A program made the position numbers and the translations under genes. Below the pieces are notes generated by a model that was given only the letters and a program-made list of their open reading frames with translations, searched no databases and was not told where the DNA came from. 14,060 nt of DNA from positions 1 through 14,060 of the forward strand of contig JBMNNU010000063.1 in the NCBI GenBank assembly GCA_050942695.1, written 5' to 3'. The DNA is from JBMNNU01 sp050942695 (GTDB taxonomy: Bacteria > Chloroflexota > UBA6077). Shown here one piece after another: positions 7,747 through 14,060 of this stretch (position 1 is its first letter; every line of letters starts with the position of its first letter).

Positions 7747-8052
7747 ATGGTAGCGCCTCTGTCCTATTACTTAATATTGAGCGCGGTGTTGTTCAGTATC
7801 GGCACCCTGGGAGTGCTTGTGCGGAAGAACCCGTTGATTATGTTTATGTCGGTTGAACTGATGTTGAACGCAGGCAACCTGGCTTTCGTTGCCTTCGCCT
7901 ACAGTTTTGGGACTGTGAGCGGACAGGTGATAGCTTTCTTCGTGATGACGATGGCGGCGGCTGAGGTTGTAGTGGGGTTGGCGATCATTTCCTCTATCTT
8001 CCGTATCCGCGCCAACATCGACGTCGACGAAGTAAGTACCATGAAGGGGTGA
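7747..8052 (+). CDS. nuoK: NADH-quinone oxidoreductase subunit K
   Basis: This three-helix membrane subunit (101 residues, Mrp/MnhC-like) carries two buried glutamates of the central hydrophilic axis. Both are present: Glu37 (MSVELMLNA) and Glu73 (MAAAEVVVGL), with the same 36-residue spacing as Glu36 and Glu72 of E. coli NuoK. The ATG at 7747 has AAGAGG about five bases upstream, so this gene has its own good ribosome site and need not depend on coupling to nuoJ. The charged C-terminal tail (IDVDEVSTMKG) is slightly extended. nuoL starts seven bases after the stop. Confidence 0.97.
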   Translation: MVAPLSYYLILSAVLFSIGTLGVLVRKNPLIMFMSVELMLNAGNLAFVAFAYSFGTVSGQVIAFFVMTMAAAEVVVGLAIISSIFRIRANIDVDEVSTMKG

Positions 8053-8059
8053 AGTCCTC

Positions 8060-9985
8060 TTGTTGACCTATACCTGGCTAATATTGCTATTTCCAGCCCT
8101 GGGGTTTTTTTACAGTTCGCTAATTGGGCGAAAGCTTAACCGTGAGTCGTGCGGGATCGTCGGCAGCGCCGCCGTTGGCATGTCTTTTCTCGTAGGGGCG
8201 GCTGCTTTAGTGGAAATCCTGAGCTTGCCAGTGGAGTCGAGGTCGGTAGAACTGAACCTCTGGACCTGGATAGCGGCAGGCAATCTATCGGTACCCTTCT
8301 CGCTGTTGGTAGACCCGCTATCGATCTTAATGGTTCTGGTGGTCACGGGAGTCGGCTTCCTTATCCATGTATACGCTATCGGCTATATGCGCGGCGACCC
8401 CGGCTACGCCCGCTTCTTCGCCTTAATGAACATTTTCGTCCTGGCGATGCTGATGCTGGTGCTCGCCGGAAACTTCCTGCTGTTAGTCGTGGGTTGGGGC
8501 GGAGTTGGCTTTGCATCTTACGCCCTGATCGCCTTCTGGTTCCAGAAACCGGAAAATGCAGCGGCTGGCACGAAAGCGTTTGTCGTCAACTCCATCGGCG
8601 ACGCCGGGCTGCTGCTGGCTATTTTCCTTATCTTCATCAACTTCGGCCGGCTGGATTACAATGGGGTTTTCTCCCAAGCATCCCAGAAGCTGGCCTTCGA
8701 CGGACCTGTAGTCACTGCTATCGCTCTGCTCTTACTGATAGGTGCAGCGGCAAAGTCGGCACAGCTACCGCTGCACGTGTGGCTGCCCGATGCTATGGCC
8801 GGCCCTACACCGGTCAGCGCCCTGATTCACGCCGCGACAATGGTGACCGCTGGTGTATATCTGATAGCGAGGGCTCACCCTCTCTATATGATGAGCCCGA
8901 CCGCCATGCTGGTGGTTGCTTCCATCGGTGCTCTGACCGCGTTGTTCGCTGCGACCATCGGTCTGGTGCAGCCCAATATCAAGAGAGTGCTTGCCTACTC
9001 CACTGTTAGCCAACTGGGGTATATGTTCCTGGCGGTTGGGGTGGGAGCCTTTGCGGCCGGCATGTTCCACCTCATTACCCACGCCTTCTTCAAGGCTCTC
9101 CTGTTCATGGCTGCGGGTGGTGTTATCCACGCCCTAGCTGGTGAAGAGGATTTGAATCGGATGGGTGGTCTCTGGAAGAAGCTACCGGTCATGTATGTGG
9201 GCTTCGTGGTCGGCGCCCTCGCCCTAACAGGCTTCCCGTTGCTGTCAGGCTTCTTCAGCAAAGACGAAATTATCCTTGCCGCTTTCGCAAGTGAGCGGGG
9301 CAACGTCGTTCTGGGGGGCATGGCGCTGGCGAGCGTGGTTCTCACAGGATTCTATGTGTTCAGGGCTGTATTCATGGCTTTCCACGGCGAGAGCCGTGTC
9401 GAGCCACAATTAAGAGAACATCTGCACAAGCCTGGAAGCGACATGGGTATACCGGTCATGGTCCTTACGTTGCTGGCGGCATTCGGCGGGTATATTCAGT
9501 TTATCGCCGGTCCTGGAACCATCGAGCATTTCCTGGCGCCGGTTTTCGACAGATATTCCCATCCTGTGCAGTTCGTAGCTGGCACCGAGACGCTGCAAAT
9601 GCCGTTGATGCTCTCATCAGTCGCGTTAGGGCTAGCGGGTATCGGAATAGCCTTCGCTATGTACGTTCTCTGGCCTCAACTGCCGAAGAGCGCAAGTCGC
9701 TGGTACCCGTGGGTGTATCAGCTCCTATTGAACAAATACTATGTCGACGAGCTGTATGGAGCGGTCTTGCTGAAGCCGGGGCGCAAGTTAGGGGAATTCC
9801 TCTCCGGGAGTGTGGACAGCTTCTTTACCAGCGGCGTCGTTCGATACGCATCGCAAGCTGTTAATTCTAGCTCGATCGGACTCAGGCGCTTGCAAACCGG
9901 CTTCGTGCGAGATTATGCTCTCGGCATTCTCGCAGGCGCGGTGGTAATCGCAGCATATTTACTTCAGTCGGGAGGACTCAAGTGA
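8060..9985 (+). CDS. nuoL: NADH-quinone oxidoreductase subunit L (distal antiporter-like pump)
   Basis: This is the distal Mrp-antiporter-like pump subunit with the long lateral helix; it has 641 residues (E. coli about 613). The signature helix region is intact (KSAQLPLHVWLPDAMAGPTP and ALIHAATMVTAGVYL), with Lys232 at the Lys229 position, Asp181, the HLITHAFFKALLF helix and the lysine of FFSKDEI. The exception is residue 147: the helix-5 motif usually reads GWEGVG with the essential glutamate (E. coli Glu144), but here it is GWGGVG, codon GGC at 8498-8500. The start is taken as TTG 8060, next to a second TTG at 8063; AAGGGG at 8043-8048 is a rather distant ribosome site. The C-terminal part (YYVDELYGAVLLKPGRKLGE) fits the amphipathic-helix region. 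It overlaps nuoM by four bases. Confidence 0.96.
   Translation: MLTYTWLILLFPALGFFYSSLIGRKLNRESCGIVGSAAVGMSFLVGAAALVEILSLPVESRSVELNLWTWIAAGNLSVPFSLLVDPLSILMVLVVTGVGFLIHVYAIGYMRGDPGYARFFALMNIFVLAMLMLVLAGNFLLLVVGWGGVGFASYALIAFWFQKPENAAAGTKAFVVNSIGDAGLLLAIFLIFINFGRLDYNGVFSQASQKLAFDGPVVTAIALLLLIGAAAKSAQLPLHVWLPDAMAGPTPVSALIHAATMVTAGVYLIARAHPLYMMSPTAMLVVASIGALTALFAATIGLVQPNIKRVLAYSTVSQLGYMFLAVGVGAFAAGMFHLITHAFFKALLFMAAGGVIHALAGEEDLNRMGGLWKKLPVMYVGFVVGALALTGFPLLSGFFSKDEIILAAFASERGNVVLGGMALASVVLTGFYVFRAVFMAFHGESRVEPQLREHLHKPGSDMGIPVMVLTLLAAFGGYIQFIAGPGTIEHFLAPVFDRYSHPVQFVAGTETLQMPLMLSSVALGLAGIGIAFAMYVLWPQLPKSASRWYPWVYQLLLNKYYVDELYGAVLLKPGRKLGEFLSGSVDSFFTSGVVRYASQAVNSSSIGLRRLQTGFVRDYALGILAGAVVIAAYLLQSGGLK
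9971..9975 (+). promoter_or_regulatory. Ribosome binding site for nuoM
   Basis: GGAGG lies within the last codons of nuoL, six bases before GTG 9982. It supports that GTG, which overlaps the nuoL stop as GTGA, as the true nuoM start. Confidence 0.75.
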
Positions 9986-11613
9986 ATCAGATAGCCTTCC
10001 CGATCCTATCTTCATTGATTGTAATACCGATATTTGGCGCTCTAGCTGTGCCGTTTATCGACCGGGAGAAATCGGCTGAGATCAAAGGTTATGCCCTCGC
10101 TGTGTCTTTAGTGAACTTGGCGGTAGCGCTGGTAATGTTGGCAGGGTTCCGGCCTGGTAGCAGCGAAATGCAGTGGGTGGAGTATGCTCCATGGTTCCCC
10201 AACCTGGGTATCAGCTATCACCTTGGGGTAGACGGCATTAGCGTGCTGCTAGTGGCGTTAACTGCACTTCTCACGCCTATCGCTATACTGGCTGCTTGGC
10301 GGGAGATGGGCGCAAAGGCCAAAGAATACGTTCTCTTTTTGCTGTTGCTAGAAGCCGGCGTAATCGGTGCTTTCGTTGCCCTCGATCTGGTGATCTTCTT
10401 CCTGTTCTGGGAAGCTATGCTGATCCCTATGTATCTGATGATCGGTGTTTGTGGAGGCGAGAGACGGATCTACGCTGCGCTCAAGTTCTTCCTTTACACT
10501 GCTGTCGGCAGCCTCTTGATGCTGATCGCCATTGTCGGATTGGCGGTGCTGTTCAATGGCCAGACTGGCCAATACAGCTTTGATCTGGCACAGCTCACAG
10601 CTATGCAGATCCCCGCTCAGTTAGGAATGTGGTTATTCCTGGCGTTCGCCTTCGCGTTCGCGATAAAGGTACCTGTATTCCCGCTTCACGCCTGGCTGCC
10701 GGATGCCTATACGCAGGCGCCAACAGCTATGCTGGTACTGGCGACCATGCTGGTAAAGGTGGGGGCTTACGGTTTCCTGAGATTTGGACTCACCCTTTTC
10801 CCCGAGCAGATGGCAGCAGCGGCGCCGGTGTTTATCGTACTGGGCGTCGTTGGGATCGTATATGCAAGTTTGATCGCGATCGTGCAGAAGGATGTGGTGC
10901 GGTTGGTGGCTTACTCGAGCGTAGCCCACATGGCCTTCATCGTCCTTGGTATCTTCTCTCTAAACCCACAGGGTATATCAGGTGCTTCGCTGCAGATGAT
11001 TAATCACAGCATAAGCACTGGAGGGCTATTTATACTGGCCGCAATGGTTGCTGAAAGAACTCGAACGACCGAGATAAGAAGCCTTGGAGGGCTAGCCCAC
11101 CGATGGCCGGTTCTGGCAGCGCTTTTCACGCTGGTGCTTTTCTCTTCCGCCGGATTGCCCGGGCTCAACGGCTTCCCCGGTGAGTTCCTGATCTTGCTAG
11201 GTACCTTCCAGGTACAACCCGTGGCCGCCATCGTGGCTGCTAGTGGAGTCGTGTTGGCAGCGATATACCTGCTCTGGATGTTCCAGAGAACGATGCACGG
11301 TGAGGAGTCGGCTGCTGGTACCGGTATGGGCGATCTGAACCGACGAGAAATCGTAACACTGGCGCCGATGGTGATATTGATCGTCTGGATAGGCTTCTTC
11401 CCTACCAGCCTCTTGGGCACTATGGAAGCATCGGTTGGCCATCTGGTTTCGAAGGTCGAGAGGGTATCTCAATCCTCAGATATAGTCTCGGATGCTGAGC
11501 TCTACGTCCTGAGCAATGAGCGTCAAGCAACAGTTTCAAAGGGACAGCCACAAGACACTAGGCAGCAGGAATCAGGAATCAGGACTCAGCATTTAGCGCT
11601 CGACTGGAGGTAA
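9982..11613 (+). CDS. nuoM: NADH-quinone oxidoreductase subunit M (antiporter-like pump)
   Basis: This is the middle antiporter-like proton-pumping subunit, strongly hydrophobic, 543 residues. Key pump residues are in place: Glu144 (FWEAMLIPMY), Lys229 (AIKVPVFPLHAWLPDA), Lys259 (MLVKVGAYGF), the histidine of INHSISTGGLF and the glutamate of FPGEFLILLG. The GTG start at 9982 shares a GTGA junction with the nuoL stop and has GGAGG six bases upstream. The membrane fold should end near residue 490. The remaining tail is hydrophilic and ends in RQQESGIRTQHLALDWR, partly encoded by heptamer repeats at 11567-11587, so the last 15-20 residues are probably acquired. The stop is two bases before the nuoN start. 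Confidence 0.97.
   Translation: MNQIAFPILSSLIVIPIFGALAVPFIDREKSAEIKGYALAVSLVNLAVALVMLAGFRPGSSEMQWVEYAPWFPNLGISYHLGVDGISVLLVALTALLTPIAILAAWREMGAKAKEYVLFLLLLEAGVIGAFVALDLVIFFLFWEAMLIPMYLMIGVCGGERRIYAALKFFLYTAVGSLLMLIAIVGLAVLFNGQTGQYSFDLAQLTAMQIPAQLGMWLFLAFAFAFAIKVPVFPLHAWLPDAYTQAPTAMLVLATMLVKVGAYGFLRFGLTLFPEQMAAAAPVFIVLGVVGIVYASLIAIVQKDVVRLVAYSSVAHMAFIVLGIFSLNPQGISGASLQMINHSISTGGLFILAAMVAERTRTTEIRSLGGLAHRWPVLAALFTLVLFSSAGLPGLNGFPGEFLILLGTFQVQPVAAIVAASGVVLAAIYLLWMFQRTMHGEESAAGTGMGDLNRREIVTLAPMVILIVWIGFFPTSLLGTMEASVGHLVSKVERVSQSSDIVSDAELYVLSNERQATVSKGQPQDTRQQESGIRTQHLALDWR
11567..11594 (+). repeat. Tandem heptamers (AGGAATC/AGGACTC) inside nuoM 3' end
   Basis: Three head-to-tail units, AGGAATC, AGGAATC and AGGACTC, are followed by a diverged unit AGCATTT and then AGC. 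They encode QESGIRTQHL in the nuoM tail. The translation matches that of the nuoE array (QDSGLRTQD) because both are read in the same frame. The array ends 11 bases before the GGAGG ribosome site of nuoN. Confidence 0.85.
11606..11610 (+). promoter_or_regulatory. Ribosome binding site that sets the nuoN TTG start
   Basis: GGAGG, continued by the T of the nuoM stop codon TAA, lies five bases before TTG 11616. It is made from the last codons of nuoM and is the best reason to accept a TTG start for nuoN. Confidence 0.75.
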
Positions 11614-11615
11614 CT

Positions 11616-13043
11616 TTGCAACTGGATATCACCGCCCTGGGCATAGATCTGACGGCTATCGCTCCCCTCCTGGTGCTGAGCGGGACGGCGCTGGCAGTCT
11701 TGGTTCTGGGCCTGTTTGTAAAAAAAGAGCAGGGTTATCTCCTGGCCTGGCTCAGTATGCTGGGGTTAGCCGGAGCAGCCGTGTTGACGGTAGTGACTAT
11801 GGGTACTAGTCGCTTCGCTTTCAATAATATGGTGATAGTAGATAGCCTTTATGCTTTCTTTGCGCTGCTCGCCTTAGGAGTCACCGCATTAGCAATTGCC
11901 CTGTCTGCCGCATACGTCGAACGGATGGGATTGGCTCACCCCGAATACTATGGATTGTTACTCTTTGGGACGGCCGGTATGGTGGTGATGGCCGGGGCGG
12001 TCAATTTGATCGTACTGCTGGTGGGGTTAGAGCTGTTATCGCTATCACTCTATGTTCTGGCCGGTTTTGCTAGGACCAGGTTGACCTCAGAAGAAGCTGC
12101 TCTTAAATACTTCATTCTAGGCTCGTTTTCCCTAGGGTTATTAGTCTATGGCACAGCGCTGGTATATGGCGCCACCGGTACTCTGCATTACGCTGAAATA
12201 GCGGAAGCGATGCAGGGCCAGCAAGGACCAAACCTGATGTTGCTGCTCGGTCTTGGGCTCGTAATCGCCGGATTCGCCTTCAAGCTATCGGTCGTTCCAT
12301 TCCACATGTGGGCGCCCGACGTTTACGAAGGATCGCCCACCCCGGTGACCGCCTACATGGCCGTGGGCACCAAGGCGATCGTTTTTGCAGCCCTTCTCCG
12401 GATGCTGACAGTAGCTTTCCCTCAAGCGCAAACCGAGTGGGCAACCATTCTTGCCGTATTGGCAGCGCTCACGATGATCTGGGGAAATGTGACCGCCGTT
12501 GTACAGCGCAATATCAAGCGGATGCTTGGGTATTCGGCGATTTCGCACGCAGGATATATTCTGATGGCTGTAGTGGTGGGCGGAGGTTTGGCAACCGACG
12601 CCGTCCTCTTCTATCTTCTAGCCTACACTGCTATGAACTTCGGTGCTTTTGCCGTTGTCGTAGCGGTTAGCGGCGGCCGGGAGGAGAGGCTGGAAATTTC
12701 TGATTACAAAGGGTTGTCCAAAACCAACCCGTGGCTCGCCGCGTCTATGGCCGTTTTCATGCTCTCGCTAGCGGGAACACCGTTCACAGCAGGCTTTCTG
12801 GCGAAGCTGTACGTCTTCAGCGCCGCGATCCAGGGAGGCTATCTCTGGTTGACCATAGTAGGCGCCCTGACCAGCGTAGTGGCTTTCTACTACTATCTGA
12901 ACGTGGTGGTTAAGATGTACATGGCCGAGCCTAACGGGGAGATGCAATCTCTCAAGCCCAGCTTCTCTATGGCGGCAGTCCTCGTGGTGGCTCTCTTCTT
13001 TACACTCCAGTTAGGGATAATGCCCAGTTTGATCGGGTTTTAG
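11616..13043 (+). CDS. nuoN: NADH-quinone oxidoreductase subunit N (antiporter-like pump)
   Basis: This is the third antiporter-like pump subunit, next to NuoK; it has 475 residues, a normal family length with about 14 membrane helices. Conserved pump residues are present: Glu139 (VGLELLSLSLY) at the E. coli Glu133 position, Lys223 (FKLSVVPFHMWAPDVYEGSP) at Lys217, Lys253 (GTKAIVF) at Lys247, and the lysine of AGFLAKLYVF. The start is TTG 11616, supported by GGAGG five bases upstream. It is the last gene of the operon. Its TAG stop is supplied by the first unit of a TAGCAAT-type repeat, and a strong terminator follows about 20 bases later. Confidence 0.97.
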   Translation: MQLDITALGIDLTAIAPLLVLSGTALAVLVLGLFVKKEQGYLLAWLSMLGLAGAAVLTVVTMGTSRFAFNNMVIVDSLYAFFALLALGVTALAIALSAAYVERMGLAHPEYYGLLLFGTAGMVVMAGAVNLIVLLVGLELLSLSLYVLAGFARTRLTSEEAALKYFILGSFSLGLLVYGTALVYGATGTLHYAEIAEAMQGQQGPNLMLLLGLGLVIAGFAFKLSVVPFHMWAPDVYEGSPTPVTAYMAVGTKAIVFAALLRMLTVAFPQAQTEWATILAVLAALTMIWGNVTAVVQRNIKRMLGYSAISHAGYILMAVVVGGGLATDAVLFYLLAYTAMNFGAFAVVVAVSGGREERLEISDYKGLSKTNPWLAASMAVFMLSLAGTPFTAGFLAKLYVFSAAIQGGYLWLTIVGALTSVVAFYYYLNVVVKMYMAEPNGEMQSLKPSFSMAAVLVVALFFTLQLGIMPSLIGF

Positions 13044-13064
13044 CAATTAGCATTAGCTAGCAAT
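13041..13064 (+). repeat. Degenerate TAGCAAT repeat at nuoN stop
   Basis: Units TAGCAAT, TAGCAT, TAGC and TAGCAAT run head to tail. The first TAG is the nuoN stop codon. The units resemble the AGCATTTAGC that ends the nuoM array and the single ACTTAGCAT in the nuoJ-nuoK spacer. The array abuts the terminator stem. Confidence 0.7.
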
Positions 13065-13094
13065 AAATGGGGTGCGGTTACGCACCCCATTTTT
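13065..13094 (+). terminator. Intrinsic terminator of the nuo operon, probably bidirectional
   Basis: A perfect 12-bp stem (AAATGGGGTGCG with CGCACCCCATTT) encloses a GTTA loop and runs into TTTT at 13091-13094. On the other strand the stem is followed by a weaker T-rich stretch (TTTATTG), so it may also end transcription of the convergent amidase gene. Confidence 0.92.
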
Positions 13095-13170
13095 CATGTC
13101 TTCCCGCTGAGCCTGAATTGTTATCTGGCTATCTGCTGATAGATGAAAGCTGGCTAGACGGCTTACTCTC
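13095..13170. other. Intergenic spacer between terminator and amidase stop
   Basis: This is the remaining gap between the convergent genes. It holds only a small 5-bp stem, CTATC/GATAG with a TGCT loop (13129-13142). I see no gene, promoter or RNA here. Confidence 0.6.
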
Positions 13171-14060
13171 TCATCGCATCCCCAGGAACTTTAGGATGCC
13201 GTTGGCCAGCCCCTCTGCCGCTCGATCGGGCTGCTCCATCAGCAGCTTGCGATCGCTCAGCGTAGTGAGAAACCCTAATTCAAGAATAACGGCTGGAGTC
13301 GAGGGGTCGACAGCGTGCTGAATTTGCTGGTTGAAGGCATAATAAGCGGTCATAGCCCGCGTGATGGTTCCAGCGTGGTACCGCAGCCCCGTAGCAGATG
13401 CGTATTCTGAAGAAATGGCATTAAGGAGCGCATCATCCTTAGCAGGGATTCTGGACCAACTGGCTCGAGCCAGCTTATAGCCTGAAATAGCGGTGTTGGA
13501 GTTGGCATCCCCATGGACGGCAACGAAAGCATCTGCTTTATACCGGATTGGGACAGTAGCCGGTATCAAATCGACGATCACATTATTGGCCTTTAGAATG
13601 GCAGCAGCGCGCTGCGAAATATCTAGATTGACATCTACCTCTCGCCAACCTTGGCCGGCTGCGCCGGTGGAGCCTCGCAAACTTGCCAATTCTGCAGGCA
13701 ATTCAGAGTTCTTCCAGTGCCCGACCTGAATACCGACCCTTGCAACAGGCTCCGCGGGCGATGCAGGAGAAGCTGTTGGTGTATTTGTGGTAACAGGGGT
13801 GGGGGGTAATGCAGTTGCAGTGGGCGCTAGGACCGGGCTGGCTGTGGGGGTTGGCTGCACGGCGGTTGTCGATGATGGCGTGGGCAAATCCGCATATTCG
13901 TTAACCGGATGTGATGGTTGGATGCTCCGCTGCCCACCTCGGGATGAAACGGAGCTGTCGTTCTGATTGTCGAGAAGCCGCTTAAGGGGCGATTCCTGCA
14001 CTTCTGATTCTGCTAAAGCTACTTGGCCATCTATTGCTTGATCTGTTGCGGTAGATGTTG
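13171..14060 (-). CDS. N-acetylmuramoyl-L-alanine amidase (Amidase_3), C-terminal part
   Basis: This is a zinc-dependent peptidoglycan amidase, expected to act outside the cell by cutting the bond between N-acetylmuramic acid and the stem peptide. The frame is open to the right edge (at least 295 residues), so the N-terminus, including any signal peptide or anchor, is outside the window; the GTG at 14001 is probably internal. Visible residues 58-104 are a Thr/Pro/Ala-rich linker of the kind that spans a cell wall. The catalytic domain runs from about 107 to 293 with all four key residues: His114 (QVGHW), Glu140 (REVDVNL), His182 (VAVHGD) and the catalytic Glu260 (ILELGF). The loop after the first histidine (WKNSELPAELASLRG) differs from the usual GHGGxDxGA and resembles a form I associate with Chloroflexota. 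It is convergent with nuoN and functionally unrelated to it. Confidence 0.88.
   Translation of the reverse strand, partial: TSTATDQAIDGQVALAESEVQESPLKRLLDNQNDSSVSSRGGQRSIQPSHPVNEYADLPTPSSTTAVQPTPTASPVLAPTATALPPTPVTTNTPTASPASPAEPVARVGIQVGHWKNSELPAELASLRGSTGAAGQGWREVDVNLDISQRAAAILKANNVIVDLIPATVPIRYKADAFVAVHGDANSNTAISGYKLARASWSRIPAKDDALLNAISSEYASATGLRYHAGTITRAMTAYYAFNQQIQHAVDPSTPAVILELGFLTTLSDRKLLMEQPDRAAEGLANGILKFLGMR

Noticed and set aside
5642..13043. Possibility that the locus encodes an Mrp antiporter, a membrane-bound hydrogenase or the 11-subunit complex I
   Set aside because: nuoE, nuoF and nuoG are present with intact FMN, NADH and cluster motifs, NuoD ends in the complex I MGDVDR and lacks hydrogenase nickel ligands at the ends, and the gene order is that of NDH-1.
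13129..13142. Small hairpin CTATC-TGCT-GATAG as the amidase terminator
   Set aside because: The stem is only 5 bp and AT-rich with no T-run; the strong stem at 13065-13092 is the better candidate for both strands.
13067..13321. An 84-residue plus-strand open frame after nuoN
   Set aside because: It starts inside the terminator stem and runs antisense to the conserved end of the amidase; no family resemblance.
13999..14001. GTG 14001 as the start of the amidase
   Set aside because: The frame stays open for 19 more codons to the window edge, and no signal peptide or ribosome site is visible at the GTG.
1..14060. Search for CRISPR arrays, tRNAs, insertion sequences or phage genes
   Set aside because: No spaced direct repeats, no cloverleaf-like segments, no transposase motifs and no terminal inverted repeats were seen; the only repeats are the short heptamer arrays.

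Overview
The window is almost entirely one operon for the proton-pumping NADH:quinone oxidoreductase (respiratory complex I, NDH-1). It runs left to right as nuoC (3' end only), nuoD, E, F, G, H, I, J, K, L, M and N. At the right edge is the 3' part of a convergent gene for a zinc-dependent N-acetylmuramoyl-L-alanine amidase. nuoA and nuoB presumably lie just upstream, outside the window. No gene-free stretch exceeds about 130 bp. I saw no tRNA, rRNA, CRISPR array, insertion sequence or phage gene.

Layout: 1-2032 holds the end of the hydrogenase-like connecting module (nuoC, nuoD) and the start of the NADH module (nuoE). 2029-5635 holds nuoF and nuoG, completing the FMN and iron-sulfur electron input. 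5642-6634 is the membrane anchor nuoH. 6663-7181 is the ferredoxin-like nuoI. 7181-13043 is the membrane arm (nuoJ, K and the antiporter-like L, M, N). Genes overlap by 1-11 bp or lie within 28 bp of each other. The one exception is a 68-bp nuoJ-nuoK spacer with two hairpins. A strong hairpin terminator at 13065-13094 separates nuoN from the convergent amidase gene. With nuoE, nuoF and nuoG all present and their cluster ligands intact, this looks like a true NADH-oxidising 14-subunit enzyme rather than the 11-subunit form.

Organism: a bacterium of moderately high GC with frequent GTG and TTG starts. nuoC and nuoD are separate genes, and NuoG is about the length of the Thermus subunit and carries the N7 cluster motif. 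The amidase has a Thr/Pro-rich linker and GHWKNSE, PATVP and ADAFVAVHGD motifs, which I associate from memory with Chloroflexota. That assignment is an inference of moderate confidence.

I did not find a new multi-gene system. The points most worth a second look are three. NuoL has glycine in place of the nearly universal TM5 glutamate (E. coli Glu144 position), while every other key pump residue I checked in L, M, N and K is intact. Short heptamer repeats have invaded the 3' ends of nuoE and nuoM in the same reading frame, just upstream of the next gene's ribosome binding site, and a related repeat supplies the nuoN stop codon. The nuoJ-nuoK spacer carries two hairpins.
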